A stretch of 64,000 nt of DNA from Bacteroidales bacterium (GCA_017651185.1 JAGCDJ010000020.1:62001-126000); one strand, 5' to 3'; shown: positions 1 to 9,990, counted from the first letter of the stretch. Notes: a model not told the origin generated them from the sequence alone. Translations and numbers: made by a program.

Positions 1-3000
1 GGATAACTAGAAGCCGTTGCGGAAGTATAGACATAACCGCTACCGCCACCTCCACCTGTTGAATTAGCACCTTGACCACCGCCATACCAGCCGCCGCCAC
101 CGCCGCCATTCAAGTTCTCACCATTCGAACCTTGTCCAACTCCAAACTGGTAGCCTGTTGTCTGTCCACCACCTATTCCCGCAACTCTAGAATCGAACTG
201 CGTCGACGACAATGGTTGAATGCCACTGAGACCTCCACCTTGTCCACCAATAGAACAGTTGCCTCCTCCTCCGCCGCCACCAGCGACGATAACACGATTA
301 TACAATGAATTACCACCGACACGAATATCAGTAGCACCGCCACCTGTACCTGCAGGATAAGAAGTATTACCTTGAACTCCACCACCATTCCAAGCAGCGG
401 CTGTAGCTGTACCACTAAATCCTTCTTGACCTACATAGATGTATAATAATGCTCCTGAAATAACATTATTCAATGTACCAACAGAATATCCACCTTTTCC
501 TCCTGTATATGGATTTCCAGTAGCGGAATAATTACTACCTTCTCCACCTTGAGCACCCCAAACTTCAAGTTTAACTTTGGTTACACCTGCAGGAACTGTC
601 CATACTCGTTCGCTGCCAGTATAATCGAAATCGATAACTTCTTCACCATTACCTACCACACTACGAACATAGTAGTTTGTTTGTGCATCTACAGTTGGGG
701 TAAAGGTAAGACCTGTTGCTTCGATACTGCTAAAATCGGATGCAGTACTCCACTGGTATGTAAAGCCATCAATAGGATTAACTACCTCCAATTCACTCGG
801 AGTGCCGATACAAGCAGAACGCACCTCCACTATTGGTGTAGGTGGTGTATTTACCGTAATTGTTACAGGCACAAGCTCAGACGGACAGTTTGATGTAGAA
901 GGTAGCATCTCTGTGATAGTAATACGGGCATAGCCGTTGCCAGAATGACCTGTTTCTGCTATACCATCGGGAGCAAGGAAAGATGCGTTACCTGCTGTAG
1001 TAGAACCATTGGAAACTCCACCAATATAAGCGGAACCGCCGCCACCAGTACCAGAACACTGTGAGCCATCAGCACCACCACCGCCGCCATACCAGCCGCC
1101 GCCGCCGCCACCACCAGAAGCTGCTCCAGAATTAGAATCTCCACCAATACCAAATGTTCCTGCATTGCCACTTCCTGCAGAACCTCCAGTACCAGCAGCA
1201 CCACCTGCATCTTGTGTACCAGCACCGCCCCTTCGACCAGTATATGAACTATAGTAAGTACCTTGAGTACCTGTCAAACCACCACCATTACCGCCGGCTA
1301 CTTCTGATGATGTATTCGTGCCATAAGCACCACCACCACCAGCACCGGCAACAATAATACGGTCGCCAAGTGTAGTTCCATTCAATCGAATATCTGTAGC
1401 ACCACCGCCACCGCCACCATAGAAGTAACCACTATTTGTGCTAGTACCACTGTTTCCTCCTCCATTCCAGCCACCTTGAGCAGAACCTGTTGTACCAGTT
1501 GTACCATCGCCACCCTTTCCGCCAACATAGATCGAAAGCACATCTCCAGCAGATACGGACAATTCTCCTGTTGCATAGCCGCCACGACCACCTAACCAAG
1601 TGTGTCCATCATAGTTAGTTTGTCCACCTTCTGCGCCCCATACTTCAAGTTGTACTTTGGTAACATTACCAGGCACTTCCCAAGTCTGCACATCGCCAGT
1701 ATAATCAAAGTCGATAGGCGCATCACCAACTGGAATATCAACCGACCGCACATAGTATGTAGTTGTAGCATCCAAGGCTGGGGTAGTAAATTCATTGCCT
1801 TCGTAAACAAGGTCTTGTCCTGCTGGGTCGGAATACCAGCGGTAATGGATATTGCCCGATACCGATGTGGAGGCAGTAAGAGTAGTTGTCTGTCCGCAGT
1901 AGATGCTTGTAAGACCATTTACCGTTGGTGCATCCATAGGCGGATTTATGGTAAGAGTTGCAGTTGTGCTACCCGAATTCTCGCAGCCGTCGCGGAAATT
2001 ACGGGCAACGCTGAATGTTCCAGTACCGAGTGTTGCACGGTCGGATGCCGTAAGCGTATATGTTGCGTTTTCGCTCCATGCAGTAGTTACACTTCCTATA
2101 GTCCAGCTGTACTCAACATTGCCACCACCAACAGCGGGGGTTGTAGAAGCAAGAGTAATCACAGCATCGGACTGGCACACTTCCATATCGGCAATAGTAC
2201 CTGCCGACGGAGTTGAAAGCGATGTTACCGTTGTAGAAGCTTCGGCATAGCATCCGTCCGAATTGGTGCCGGTTACGGTATATGCGCCAGCACCTACGGT
2301 AATATCAGCAGTAAGAGCGTTATTGCTCCAATGATAATTGTCAGCGCCCGTAGCAGTAAGGGTAATTGTCCTTCCTGCACAAACCATAGGATTCATAGGC
2401 GTAACCTCGACTTCCGGATTTACACGCACCGTATAGTCGATAATTGCAGGACAAGAATATCCATCACCAGTAACAGTAACAGTATAGGTTGTGGATTCTG
2501 TAGGAGTAACGGTTATTGTTGGGTCTGTAGAACCACTTGACCAAGCATAATTAAGAGTTGCTGTAGATATGGTTGCTTCCCAACCTGAGCCGACATTACT
2601 TACATCAGAAGTAAAACGAATTGTCAAACTGCCAGAATTAGCAGTATATGCAACTCCCGTTGACATATTATACAAAATGTCACTAAAAAGCGATGCCCCA
2701 GTATTATCTTCTCCATCGTACAAATAGATATAGTCGCAACAACTTTCTGCACCAACATTGGAAAATTCTATTGTTATTGGAACTCCGTCAGCAGAAGTGA
2801 AGGTTTGCGTATAATCCTCATAATTAACATAATTTGAAGAAGCACCATTGTGGTCATAATAATTAAACGAACATCCTGGGGCTATTGTAACGGTACCGTT
2901 TTCCATATTCAAGCTTGACGGACAATCGCCAAAAGAAAGGGTTACATCTGTACCTGCATTCACACAATCGCCATTGTCGGAACCTGTGAGCGTAACACCA

Positions 3001-6000
3001 GGAGCATCCACCGAGATAGTATATGACTGGCTTGCACTGCAATAACTGTTAAATGCACTTACAGTATAGGTGGTTGTAGAACCAGGAGTTACAGTATATG
3101 TTGTACTTGTTGTTTCGGTTGTATTAACACCATCGCTCCACTCGTATCTTACTATACCATTTGATGGATTGGTAATAGTAAAGGTAACCGGAGTCTGGTT
3201 ACACGAAACTGAATTGTCAGCATTAAGCGTAAAAGTCGGCGGTGTACCAAGGTCAACCGCCACAGTCCCGATTTCCGACATACAGGTTGGAGCAGCGACA
3301 TTAAAAGTAATGCGTGCATAGCCATTGCCTGTGTGACCTGTTTCATTTCCTCCTTCAGGAGCTGGGAAAGAAGTATTGCCAGCTATAGTCTGCGCATCGG
3401 TAAGATAATATGATGAAGGCACATTATATCCTGATGGAGCACTAGATGCAGTGGCAGATGTCCACACATAACCAGAACCACCACCGCCATATCTTCCGTC
3501 GGAATCGGAGTCGCTATCGTATGCGCCACCGCCGCCATACCAGCCACCGCCACCACCACCGCAAGAGTAGTTATAGGCATTACCACCCTGTCCAAAAGTA
3601 CCCTGAGTAGAAGAAATAGAACTCCAGGAAATACCGCCACCAGTCTGGGTAGCACCGCCACCACTACGATTAATTCCAGTAACATTAGAACCATTAGTAT
3701 AATTATAGTAGCCATCGCCACCATATTCACCACCACCACAGCCTGCAGGATATGTAGAACCATAACTTACGCCAGCTCCGCCGCCGCCACCGGCCACGAT
3801 GATACGGTCGTACAATGTCGAACCGCCAATCCTTATGTCGGTAGCACCACCGCCACCACGACCACTGGAAACTCCTGCTCCGCCGCCATTGTAACCGGCA
3901 GTCGTACTTGTAGTTCCAGCACCACCAACATATATTTTCAACGAAGTCTCTCCACTAAGGTTTGATAACGTTCCAACAGAGTAACCGCCCAAACCTCCTG
4001 TATATGAACTATATGTTCCGCCCTGTGCGCCCCATACTTCAAGGGTTACAGATGAAACATTTGACGGAATAGTCAATGTCTGTTCTGCACCTGTATAATC
4101 GAAATTATGTACTGGATTCAACGAACCATTGTATGCACGGACATAGTAGGTTGCATTGTTTTGCATATTGCTAATGGTATAGGTAGTACCTTCGTGCAAC
4201 GGATCCCCTGTGCAGGAAGAATTGTCCCACCAGCCATAGGTAAGTCCATTTACTGCATTGGTTACAGTGAGAACCACATCTTCGCCCGGGCAAGCAGATG
4301 CAACCGAAACTGTAGGAGTCGCAGGAGTTACTGCCGCTGCAGCCGTAGCCGATGTCGCAGAAGAATAAGAGAACTCGCCTGTAGTTGTGTATGTAATAAG
4401 AGCATAACCATTGCCTTCGTGACCAGTTTCAGTTCCACCATTAGGTGCAGGGAAAGATGCATTGCCAGGAATGGTCTGCGCATCCGTCAGGATGGCATTC
4501 ACATGTCCACTACCGCCGCCGCCGCCGCGGTCGTCATCACTGCTGGTATCAGGATAGGAGCCAGCACCGCCGTACCAACCGCCACCGCCAGCACCAGCAT
4601 AACCACTGTTGGCATTATATCCATGTCCTCCTTGACCAAAACTACCATTGGTGCCCGTGTTGCTGCTGCTACCGGCACCGCCAGCAGTCTGTGAGCCGCC
4701 GCCGCCACCAGAACCATAGCTCTCTGTTGTGGTACCGCCAATTTCACCGCCACCGTACATGCCATACTTATTTGCAGCACCATCAGAACCGCCGCCACCT
4801 GCTACGACCAAAACATCGCTTTGATAGGATGACAACGACAACAAGAGGCCGCTACGTTTGGCAATATGCGTGGCACCACCGCCACCATAATAGGAATCAC
4901 GGCCACCACCACCGTTATAACCGCCAGAGGTACCGCCAGTGTTTCCGGAGCCACCCACATACACATACAAGGTCTGACCTTGAGTCACGTCAGACAATGT
5001 GCCTACTGAGTAGCCGCCCTTTCCACCATAGGTGGAGGAAGAACGATAGCCGCCCTGGGCACCCCACACTTCTAATTTCAGAGATTGCACACCAGATGGA
5101 ACAATATATGTTTGCTCATAACCTGTATAACCAAAATCCTGACTCCCCTCCTCTGGAGCAGAAACCATACAAGCCGACTTGCAATATATGGTTATAGGGC
5201 TGTTACCAGCCTGGAAAGAATAGGTTTGTCCTGAGCCCACTTGCGTAGTGCAGGCAGCATCGGAATACCAGCGGTAGTCGCTGTATTCGCCATTGGCTGT
5301 AAGTGTCACCGTCTGCCCACATGTAAGATTATTCAAATCGGCATTGGCAGTAATAGTAGGAGCAGTAACACTTGCAGGGCAAGTACGTCTGAATTGTGTA
5401 TAATCGCCACAGGAAATAAGTTCACCATTGCCATCGCAGGGCACTACCCAACAATAGGTTACTCCGTATGGAATATTGCTTGCTGTAACCGAAGTCGAGT
5501 TTGTACTATAAGAATACTGAGCAGGCTTAGTTGTGGTATTGCTCAAATATACATGGTAACTTGTAGCACCAGCTACAGCATCCCACTGCAAAGTAGGACT
5601 AGCTGTACTTATATCTGCGCCATCTGCAGGAGATGTTAAAGTCGTACAAAGTGAAGATGTGTATGCCAACCTAAGAACGGGGAGACTGTTATTGACGGTT
5701 GCATGAGTATATGCATTATATGTGGTATTATTAATACCCGGATCACTGCCGTCTTGTTTATCAAACCACGAAAGAGCCAAGTCTCCAGAGAGGTCCTTAT
5801 AGTAGCATTCATGGGCATTACAGCCGCTGGTGCTGTTGGCCACGGCTCTCACCAGAATCAGGAGACTATTCTCCTGCGAGTGCAGGAAAGGTGTGGAAAG
5901 GGTGAAGGTGGTGTAAGAGCCTGATGTGGTGGCAGGGTTGGTGCCACTGTAGACTTTGGTTGCACCAGAAACATAAGATGCGAAAGACGTGCTGGATGAG

Positions 6001-6410
6001 AGAGTGGTGCTACCTGGTACTTCTTTCATCCAAATCTGGAGCGGATTGCTATCCGAAGATCCGTTAATTGTGATGGAAGAGTTTGTATTATTTCCGACAG
6101 TTGAATAATCAGTAGCAGCCAAAAAAGCCATTGAAGTAATTTCACCACTAAATGGCAAAGTGTTGGGACGATAACAGTACACCCTGTATTCCCAACCATA
6201 ATGGCGACCATAAGGAGAGATTGTATATTCTGTTGTTCCACTATTATCTGATATATTTCCCCATTCAACAGTGCTTTGTCCCCAAGCCAAACTGCTAAAA
6301 AACAATAGCAGAATTACGATTAACTTCGTTGAGCTAAAGGTTGACGATTTTAGATTTACGATTTTTGACTTACGATTCCCAGAGGAATTTGCGAATGATG
6401 CATTTTTCAT
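1..6410 (-). CDS. Giant secreted glycine-rich repeat protein (C-terminus beyond window)
   Basis: An uninterrupted minus-strand frame runs from an ATG at 6410 to the window edge (about 2136 codons), so the 3' end is missing. Residues about 25-45 form a signal peptide ending in LAWGQ. Four glycine-rich modules follow, at about 5130-4370, 4115-3310, 1725-910 and 645-1. Each opens with a DYTG...VP.GV...LEVWGAQGG-type strand, continues through GGKGGYSVGTL and LYVYVGG segments, and holds a WYGGGG core; this resembles the Gly_rich (ALK/LTK-type) domain. Ig/PKD-like segments lie between them (for example CPGEDVVLTVTNAVNGLTY), and a CUB-like unit sits at about 2910-2590. An in-frame ATG at 6482 would add 24 residues encoded by an AT-rich repeat; I prefer 6410 because it is closer to the signal peptide. 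Family context suggests a T9SS-exported surface protein, but no sorting domain is visible here. Function unknown. Confidence 0.9.
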   Translation of the reverse strand, partial: MKNASFANSSGNRKSKIVNLKSSTFSSTKLIVILLLFFSSLAWGQSTVEWGNISDNSGTTEYTISPYGRHYGWEYRVYCYRPNTLPFSGEITSMAFLAATDYSTVGNNTNSSITINGSSDSNPLQIWMKEVPGSTTLSSSTSFASYVSGATKVYSGTNPATTSGSYTTFTLSTPFLHSQENSLLILVRAVANSTSGCNAHECYYKDLSGDLALSWFDKQDGSDPGINNTTYNAYTHATVNNSLPVLRLAYTSSLCTTLTSPADGADISTASPTLQWDAVAGATSYHVYLSNTTTKPAQYSYSTNSTSVTASNIPYGVTYCWVVPCDGNGELISCGDYTQFRRTCPASVTAPTITANADLNNLTCGQTVTLTANGEYSDYRWYSDAACTTQVGSGQTYSFQAGNSPITIYCKSACMVSAPEEGSQDFGYTGYEQTYIVPSGVQSLKLEVWGAQGGYRSSSTYGGKGGYSVGTLSDVTQGQTLYVYVGGSGNTGGTSGGYNGGGGRDSYYGGGGATHIAKRSGLLLSLSSYQSDVLVVAGGGGSDGAANKYGMYGGGEIGGTTTESYGSGGGGGSQTAGGAGSSSNTGTNGSFGQGGHGYNANSGYAGAGGGGWYGGAGSYPDTSSDDDRGGGGGSGHVNAILTDAQTIPGNASFPAPNGGTETGHEGNGYALITYTTTGEFSYSSATSATAAAAVTPATPTVSVASACPGEDVVLTVTNAVNGLTYGWWDNSSCTGDPLHEGTTYTISNMQNNATYYVRAYNGSLNPVHNFDYTGAEQTLTIPSNVSSVTLEVWGAQGGTYSSYTGGLGGYSVGTLSNLSGETSLKIYVGGAGTTSTTAGYNGGGAGVSSGRGGGGATDIRIGGSTLYDRIIVAGGGGGAGVSYGSTYPAGCGGGEYGGDGYYNYTNGSNVTGINRSGGGATQTGGGISWSSISSTQGTFGQGGNAYNYSCGGGGGGWYGGGGAYDSDSDSDGRYGGGGSGYVWTSATASSAPSGYNVPSSYYLTDAQTIAGNTSFPAPEGGNETGHTGNGYARITFNVAAPTCMSEIGTVAVDLGTPPTFTLNADNSVSCNQTPVTFTITNPSNGIVRYEWSDGVNTTETTSTTYTVTPGSTTTYTVSAFNSYCSASQSYTISVDAPGVTLTGSDNGDCVNAGTDVTLSFGDCPSSLNMENGTVTIAPGCSFNYYDHNGASSNYVNYEDYTQTFTSADGVPITIEFSNVGAESCCDYIYLYDGEDNTGASLFSDILYNMSTGVAYTANSGSLTIRFTSDVSNVGSGWEATISTATLNYAWSSGSTDPTITVTPTESTTYTVTVTGDGYSCPAIIDYTVRVNPEVEVTPMNPMVCAGRTITLTATGADNYHWSNNALTADITVGAGAYTVTGTNSDGCYAEASTTVTSLSTPSAGTIADMEVCQSDAVITLASTTPAVGGGNVEYSWTIGSVTTAWSENATYTLTASDRATLGTGTFSVARNFRDGCENSGSTTATLTINPPMDAPTVNGLTSIYCGQTTTLTASTSVSGNIHYRWYSDPAGQDLVYEGNEFTTPALDATTTYYVRSVDIPVGDAPIDFDYTGDVQTWEVPGNVTKVQLEVWGAEGGQTNYDGHTWLGGRGGYATGELSVSAGDVLSIYVGGKGGDGTTGTTGSAQGGWNGGGNSGTSTNSGYFYGGGGGGATDIRLNGTTLGDRIIVAGAGGGGAYGTNTSSEVAGGNGGGLTGTQGTYYSSYTGRRGGAGTQDAGGAAGTGGSAGSGNAGTFGIGGDSNSGAASGGGGGGGWYGGGGGADGSQCSGTGGGGSAYIGGVSNGSTTAGNASFLAPDGIAETGHSGNGYARITITEMLPSTSNCPSELVPVTITVNTPPTPIVEVRSACIGTPSELEVVNPIDGFTYQWSTASDFSSIEATGLTFTPTVDAQTNYYVRSVVGNGEEVIDFDYTGSERVWTVPAGVTKVKLEVWGAQGGEGSNYSATGNPYTGGKGGYSVGTLNNVISGALLYIYVGQEGFSGTATAAAWNGGGVQGNTSYPAGTGGGATDIRVGGNSLYNRVIVAGGGGGGGNCSIGGQGGGLSGIQPLSSTQFDSRVAGIGGGQTTGYQFGVGQGSNGENLNGGGGGGWYGGGQGANSTGGGGGSGYVYTSATASSY

Positions 6411-6680
6411 AATGTTTAAAATATTTACGATTTTAGACTTACGATTTACGATTGAAGTGGTATTGTTGTAAAAGTTTGTCATAAGCAATATGTTATTTTT
6501 TGTTTCTAAGTTTCTGGTTTCTTGTTTCTAGGTTTCTGGTTTCTATGTTTAAAGTTGTTTGATATTGTTTGAAGTTGTTTATATGTTTCTATGTTTAACG
6601 TTTCTAAGTTTCTATGTTTCAAGTTGTTTGAAGTTGTTTATGGTTGTTTATATGTTTGACAATTTTAAAATCGGATTGTT
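6301..6680. repeat. AT-rich low-complexity repeat tract
   Basis: Two near-identical 24-base units (6354-6377 and 6423-6446, one mismatch) built on ATTTACGATTTT.GACTTACG lie in and upstream of the start of the glycine-rich gene. From about 6497 to 6660 the sequence turns into irregular short repeats of GTTTCTAAGTTTCTGG-like and GTTTGAAGTTGTTTAT-like units. Similar low-complexity sequence recurs at 43861-44060, also next to a T9SS cargo gene. I see no inverted ends or coding capacity. Confidence 0.7.
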
Positions 6681-6779
6681 TAACAATGCATCATATATTG
6701 CAGCAAGGTCGGCATCAAGCACCACCTTGACACCTCTTACTACATAAATCATATCTCGTATCGAATACGCAATATCCAT
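6648..6779 (-). pseudogene. Remnant of an ORF6N-domain protein (N-terminus only)
   Basis: A 43-codon reading frame starts at ATG 6779. Residues 9-30 (DMIYVVRGVKVVLDADLAAI and following Y) match what I know of the start of the ORF6N domain, which typically reads IRGxxVMLDxDLAxLYGVET. Similarity stops right after the tyrosine, and the frame ends 13 codons later in the low-complexity tract, so the rest of the domain and the usual C-terminal region are missing. ORF6N proteins are phage- and plasmid-associated and are common in Bacteroidales. A TAACTTTG element at 6929-6922 could be the old promoter. Identification is from memory of the motif. Confidence 0.5.
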
Positions 6780-6921
6780 CGCTGTTCTACTAATAATTTT
6801 CAATATATACCTACAAACAACATACGCTTCAACCGCCGAGGCACACTTTCTGCAACAAAACTCCAACGCCCCGACAAAACAACTGTACCACCATACGATA
6901 AACGTATATTTTTGCAAACTC

Positions 6922-6929
6922 CAAAGTTA
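6922..6929 (-). promoter_or_regulatory. Possible -7 element (TAACTTTG) of the ORF6N remnant
   Basis: On the minus strand this reads TAACTTTG, matching the Bacteroidetes -7 consensus TAnnTTTG. No TTTG -33 element is visible at the usual distance. It lies about 140 bases upstream of the remnant's ATG. Confidence 0.3.
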
Positions 6930-7076
6930 CACCTATTTAATTAAAAGAGCGGATGAGAATAAAAATATTAGATTAACAATTATAATTATTATACATATAA
7001 TGTGTTTTATTTTATGTACTTCATTGTCGAGAAAATAAACATTTTTTAAAACAATACATTTTTCGAACTTTTATTA

Positions 7077-7084
7077 TACCTTTG
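7077..7084 (+). promoter_or_regulatory. -7 promoter element (TACCTTTG) for the 7103 lipoprotein gene
   Basis: TACCTTTG fits the Bacteroidetes -7 consensus TAnnTTTG, 18 bases before the ATG at 7103. The -33 TTTG is not evident. The short leader is in keeping with other genes in this window. Confidence 0.5.
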
Positions 7085-7102
7085 TAGCAAAATTTTTGTA
7101 GT

Positions 7103-7471
7103 ATGCACAAATATAGATTTTTAACAATTATTATGGGCTTTCTGGCAGGGATTGCAGTTTCGTGCTCGTCGCCAGAAGAGAAACTGAAAGGCGAATGGGA
7201 AGTAGTGTCGGTAGGCGAAGGTAGCTTGGGCGCAGACGAAAGTATAAACTACGATATAGCAAACGAACTTATGCGCGGACTTAAGTACGGTTTTCGCAAC
7301 GACACATTATACATCAACGACTCAATGGTGGCAGAATACACCGTAGACTCGTCGGCAATTGTGCTTACAAGCACGGATTACCAGGAAATATACACATTCG
7401 ACGTAAGCAGCGACTCACTGTTCATCGAAAACAACGTCATTAAATTATCAATGGCAAGAAAGTCCAAATAG
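7103..7471 (+). CDS. Small lipocalin-like lipoprotein
   Basis: 122 residues. The N-terminus (MHKYRFLTIIMGFLAGIAVS followed by Cys) is a lipoprotein signal peptide with the lipidated Cys at position 21. The mature part opens with EEKLKGEWEVVSVGEG, which looks like the first strand of lipocalin-like or META-like lipoproteins that begin with a 'L.G.W.' motif; the remainder alternates short strands (NDTLYINDSMVAEYTVDS). It is probably attached to a cell-envelope membrane after LspA processing; the gene for that peptidase is at 14265. It is 95 bp upstream of the exporter gene and could share its transcript. No specific function can be assigned. Confidence 0.8.
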   Translation: MHKYRFLTIIMGFLAGIAVSCSSPEEKLKGEWEVVSVGEGSLGADESINYDIANELMRGLKYGFRNDTLYINDSMVAEYTVDSSAIVLTSTDYQEIYTFDVSSDSLFIENNVIKLSMARKSK

Positions 7472-7566
7472 TTGGTATAAATAATTTCTTTTTTGTCTAG
7501 AAATAATCTGGAAAACCAATAATTAAGAATAAAGAGTTATATTTGTCGACTTTTTAAACAAAGATT

Positions 7567-9990
7567 ATGTGGCAAAAAATTGCACGTCTGATTCTTCGAA
7601 AGAAGTTGTACCTGATAATCGGTCTGGTTGTCGTAACTGCATTCCTCGGTTACGAGGCACTGCACATGAGCATGGACTACGGTTATGCGCGAATGCTTTC
7701 GGAGGACGATGAAGTATACCTGCAAAACAAGAAGTTTAAGGAACTTTTCGGTGACGAAGCCAACGCCATCGCCATCGGAATTTCGGACAGTTGCCTGCTT
7801 ACCGACTACGGACATTTCGACAAGTTCCGCCAATTCGCGAACAAAATAAAATCGCACAAGGATGTAAAGCAGACATTCGGTCCGCTCGAGGCGATAAATC
7901 TGCGCAAGGCAAGCAAAACCAATGAAAACGGAGAAAAGAAGCAAGTGTTCGAGACCATAAGGATATTCTCCGACAGCATCTCGTCGCAAACACAACTCGA
8001 CAGCGCAAGCACGGTATTCTTCGGACTCCCCTTCTACACCAACCTCCTATACAGCACCGACAAGAAAGTATACCTTTTCACCATTACGCTTAACCCCGAA
8101 ATCCTAAACAGTTCGGAACGACAGAAGGCGGTGGCAGAATTAGATGACATTTTGCAAAAGTATTCGGAAGATGCGGGAGTGGAAACCCATATATCGGGAC
8201 ACCCGTACATCCGCACCGAAATCACAAACCTCATAAAGCGCGAACTGCTCACATTTACGCTTCTTGCCGCATTTGTCTGCATAGTAATACTTTACATATT
8301 CTTCCGTTCGCCCAAGGTAATCTTTGCCGCACTAATAGTGGTGGCGCTAAGTTTAATATGGACGTTCGGTTACATGGTACTGCTTGGATATCAGGTAACA
8401 ATCCTCACATCCATGATTCCGCCACTGCTGATAGTAATCGGCATACCGAACATCATATACATGTTCAACAAATACCATGCTGAATACAAATTGCACGGAC
8501 AAAAGGTGAAGGCACTGCACCGCACAATCTGCAAAATAGGCAACGCATCATTCATCACAAACATGACTACAGCATGCGGTTTCGCCACATTCATAGTCAC
8601 CACCAACACACTCCTCATCGAGTTCGGCGTAGTGGCATCGCTAGGCATAATGACGGTGTTCCTGCTTTCGCTGCTAATAATTCCGATATTCTTCAGTTTA
8701 TGCAAGCCGCCTTCAGAGAAAGCCACAAAGCATATCGACAACAAGATAATCACTTCAATCATCGCAAAGATTGAAGACATTGTCACACACAGGCGCAAGA
8801 CGGTATACATTGTTTTTGTCACGGTAGTAGTAACGATGCTGTGCGGAATATTCTTCATAAACCGCGCGGGCTACATACTCGACGACATCCCCGACAGCAG
8901 CAAACTCTGCCAGGATACACATTTCCTCGAAGACAACTTCGGCGGAGTATCACCGATAGAGATAGTTGTGATTTCGAAGGACACGCTTCGCAACGACCAC
9001 GACTACATCGACCAGATTGAAAACCTTGACACGCTGCAGCAACGGTTGAAGAAATATCCTGAACTTTCGCGCTCGATGTCAATTGCCGATGCTGTGAAAT
9101 TCCTCTACCAGGCATACACCAACGGCAAGACATACGACTTGCCACCAAATCCGCAGACATACTCCAACATAATGAAGAGAATGCCCGACATGAAGAGCGA
9201 AGGACTGGCAAAGTCGTTCATCGACAGCACGCGCACGGCGACACGCATAAGTATGAACATCCGCGATGTAGGTTGCGACCGCATAGAGGAACTGCTGCCT
9301 CTGCTGAGAAACGAAATCGACTCGGTCTTCCCTGCCGAACACTACGAAACCATAGTGACAGGCAATTCGATAATGAACTTTACGGGAACAACCTACCTTA
9401 CCAAAAACCTTTTCATCAGTCTTGCTCTCGCAATAGTGGTAATTGCACTGTTCCTGTTCATCATGTTCCGCTCGGTGAAGGTCACTCTGCTTTCGCTGAT
9501 TCCCAATGTGATACCTATGATTGTTACCGCTGGAATAATGGGATATTTCGGCATTCCAATAAAACCGTCGACAATACTTGTGTTCAGCATTGCATTTGGT
9601 ATTTCGGTCGACGATACTATACATTATCTGGCAAAATACAGCCAGGAACTGAAGCATACCGACGGAAACATTGGTGTATCTGTCCGCAATGCTCTTTCAG
9701 AAACTGGCATGAGCATGATATATACCTCTATAATATTGGTTCTCGGATTCGGAATGTTCATCATTTCCGAGTGGGGCGGCGCGCAGTCGATGGGAATTCT
9801 GGTCTCGACGGCACTTTTCGTAGCAATGTTCTCGAACATTGTACTGCTTCCGTCGCTGCTGATGACACTGGAACATCATTTCAACAAGAAAGTATTCAAC
9901 GAGCAATTCATACAGATATACAACGAGGAGGACGAAATAGACCTCGACGAACTTAAAATAGAAGGAGAAGATTACGATGAAGACAAGTAA
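7567..9990 (+). CDS. RND-superfamily (MMPL/Patched-type) exporter
   Basis: 807 residues with the internal duplication of RND permeases. TM1 is at about 14-33, followed by a large periplasmic loop to about 215; a block of hydrophobic helices spans about 220-380 (including ILYIFFRSPKVIFAALIVV). The pattern then repeats: TM7 at about 415-440, a second loop to about 610, and a second helix block to about 765. The second half contains GISVDDTIHYLAKY, the paired-Asp segment typical of proton-driven RND exporters. The C-terminus is a short acidic tail. Proteins of this type usually work without a TolC partner and move lipids or hydrophobic compounds across the inner membrane, but the substrate cannot be told from sequence. 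The 3' end overlaps the epimerase gene by 14 bp, suggesting coupled translation. Confidence 0.9.
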   Translation: MWQKIARLILRKKLYLIIGLVVVTAFLGYEALHMSMDYGYARMLSEDDEVYLQNKKFKELFGDEANAIAIGISDSCLLTDYGHFDKFRQFANKIKSHKDVKQTFGPLEAINLRKASKTNENGEKKQVFETIRIFSDSISSQTQLDSASTVFFGLPFYTNLLYSTDKKVYLFTITLNPEILNSSERQKAVAELDDILQKYSEDAGVETHISGHPYIRTEITNLIKRELLTFTLLAAFVCIVILYIFFRSPKVIFAALIVVALSLIWTFGYMVLLGYQVTILTSMIPPLLIVIGIPNIIYMFNKYHAEYKLHGQKVKALHRTICKIGNASFITNMTTACGFATFIVTTNTLLIEFGVVASLGIMTVFLLSLLIIPIFFSLCKPPSEKATKHIDNKIITSIIAKIEDIVTHRRKTVYIVFVTVVVTMLCGIFFINRAGYILDDIPDSSKLCQDTHFLEDNFGGVSPIEIVVISKDTLRNDHDYIDQIENLDTLQQRLKKYPELSRSMSIADAVKFLYQAYTNGKTYDLPPNPQTYSNIMKRMPDMKSEGLAKSFIDSTRTATRISMNIRDVGCDRIEELLPLLRNEIDSVFPAEHYETIVTGNSIMNFTGTTYLTKNLFISLALAIVVIALFLFIMFRSVKVTLLSLIPNVIPMIVTAGIMGYFGIPIKPSTILVFSIAFGISVDDTIHYLAKYSQELKHTDGNIGVSVRNALSETGMSMIYTSIILVLGFGMFIISEWGGAQSMGILVSTALFVAMFSNIVLLPSLLMTLEHHFNKKVFNEQFIQIYNEEDEIDLDELKIEGEDYDEDK

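Noticed and set aside
4445..5197. His-rich 250-codon plus-strand frame
   Set aside because: Complement of the glycine-rich modules (GGT/GGC read in another frame as His/Arg); no independent coding signal.
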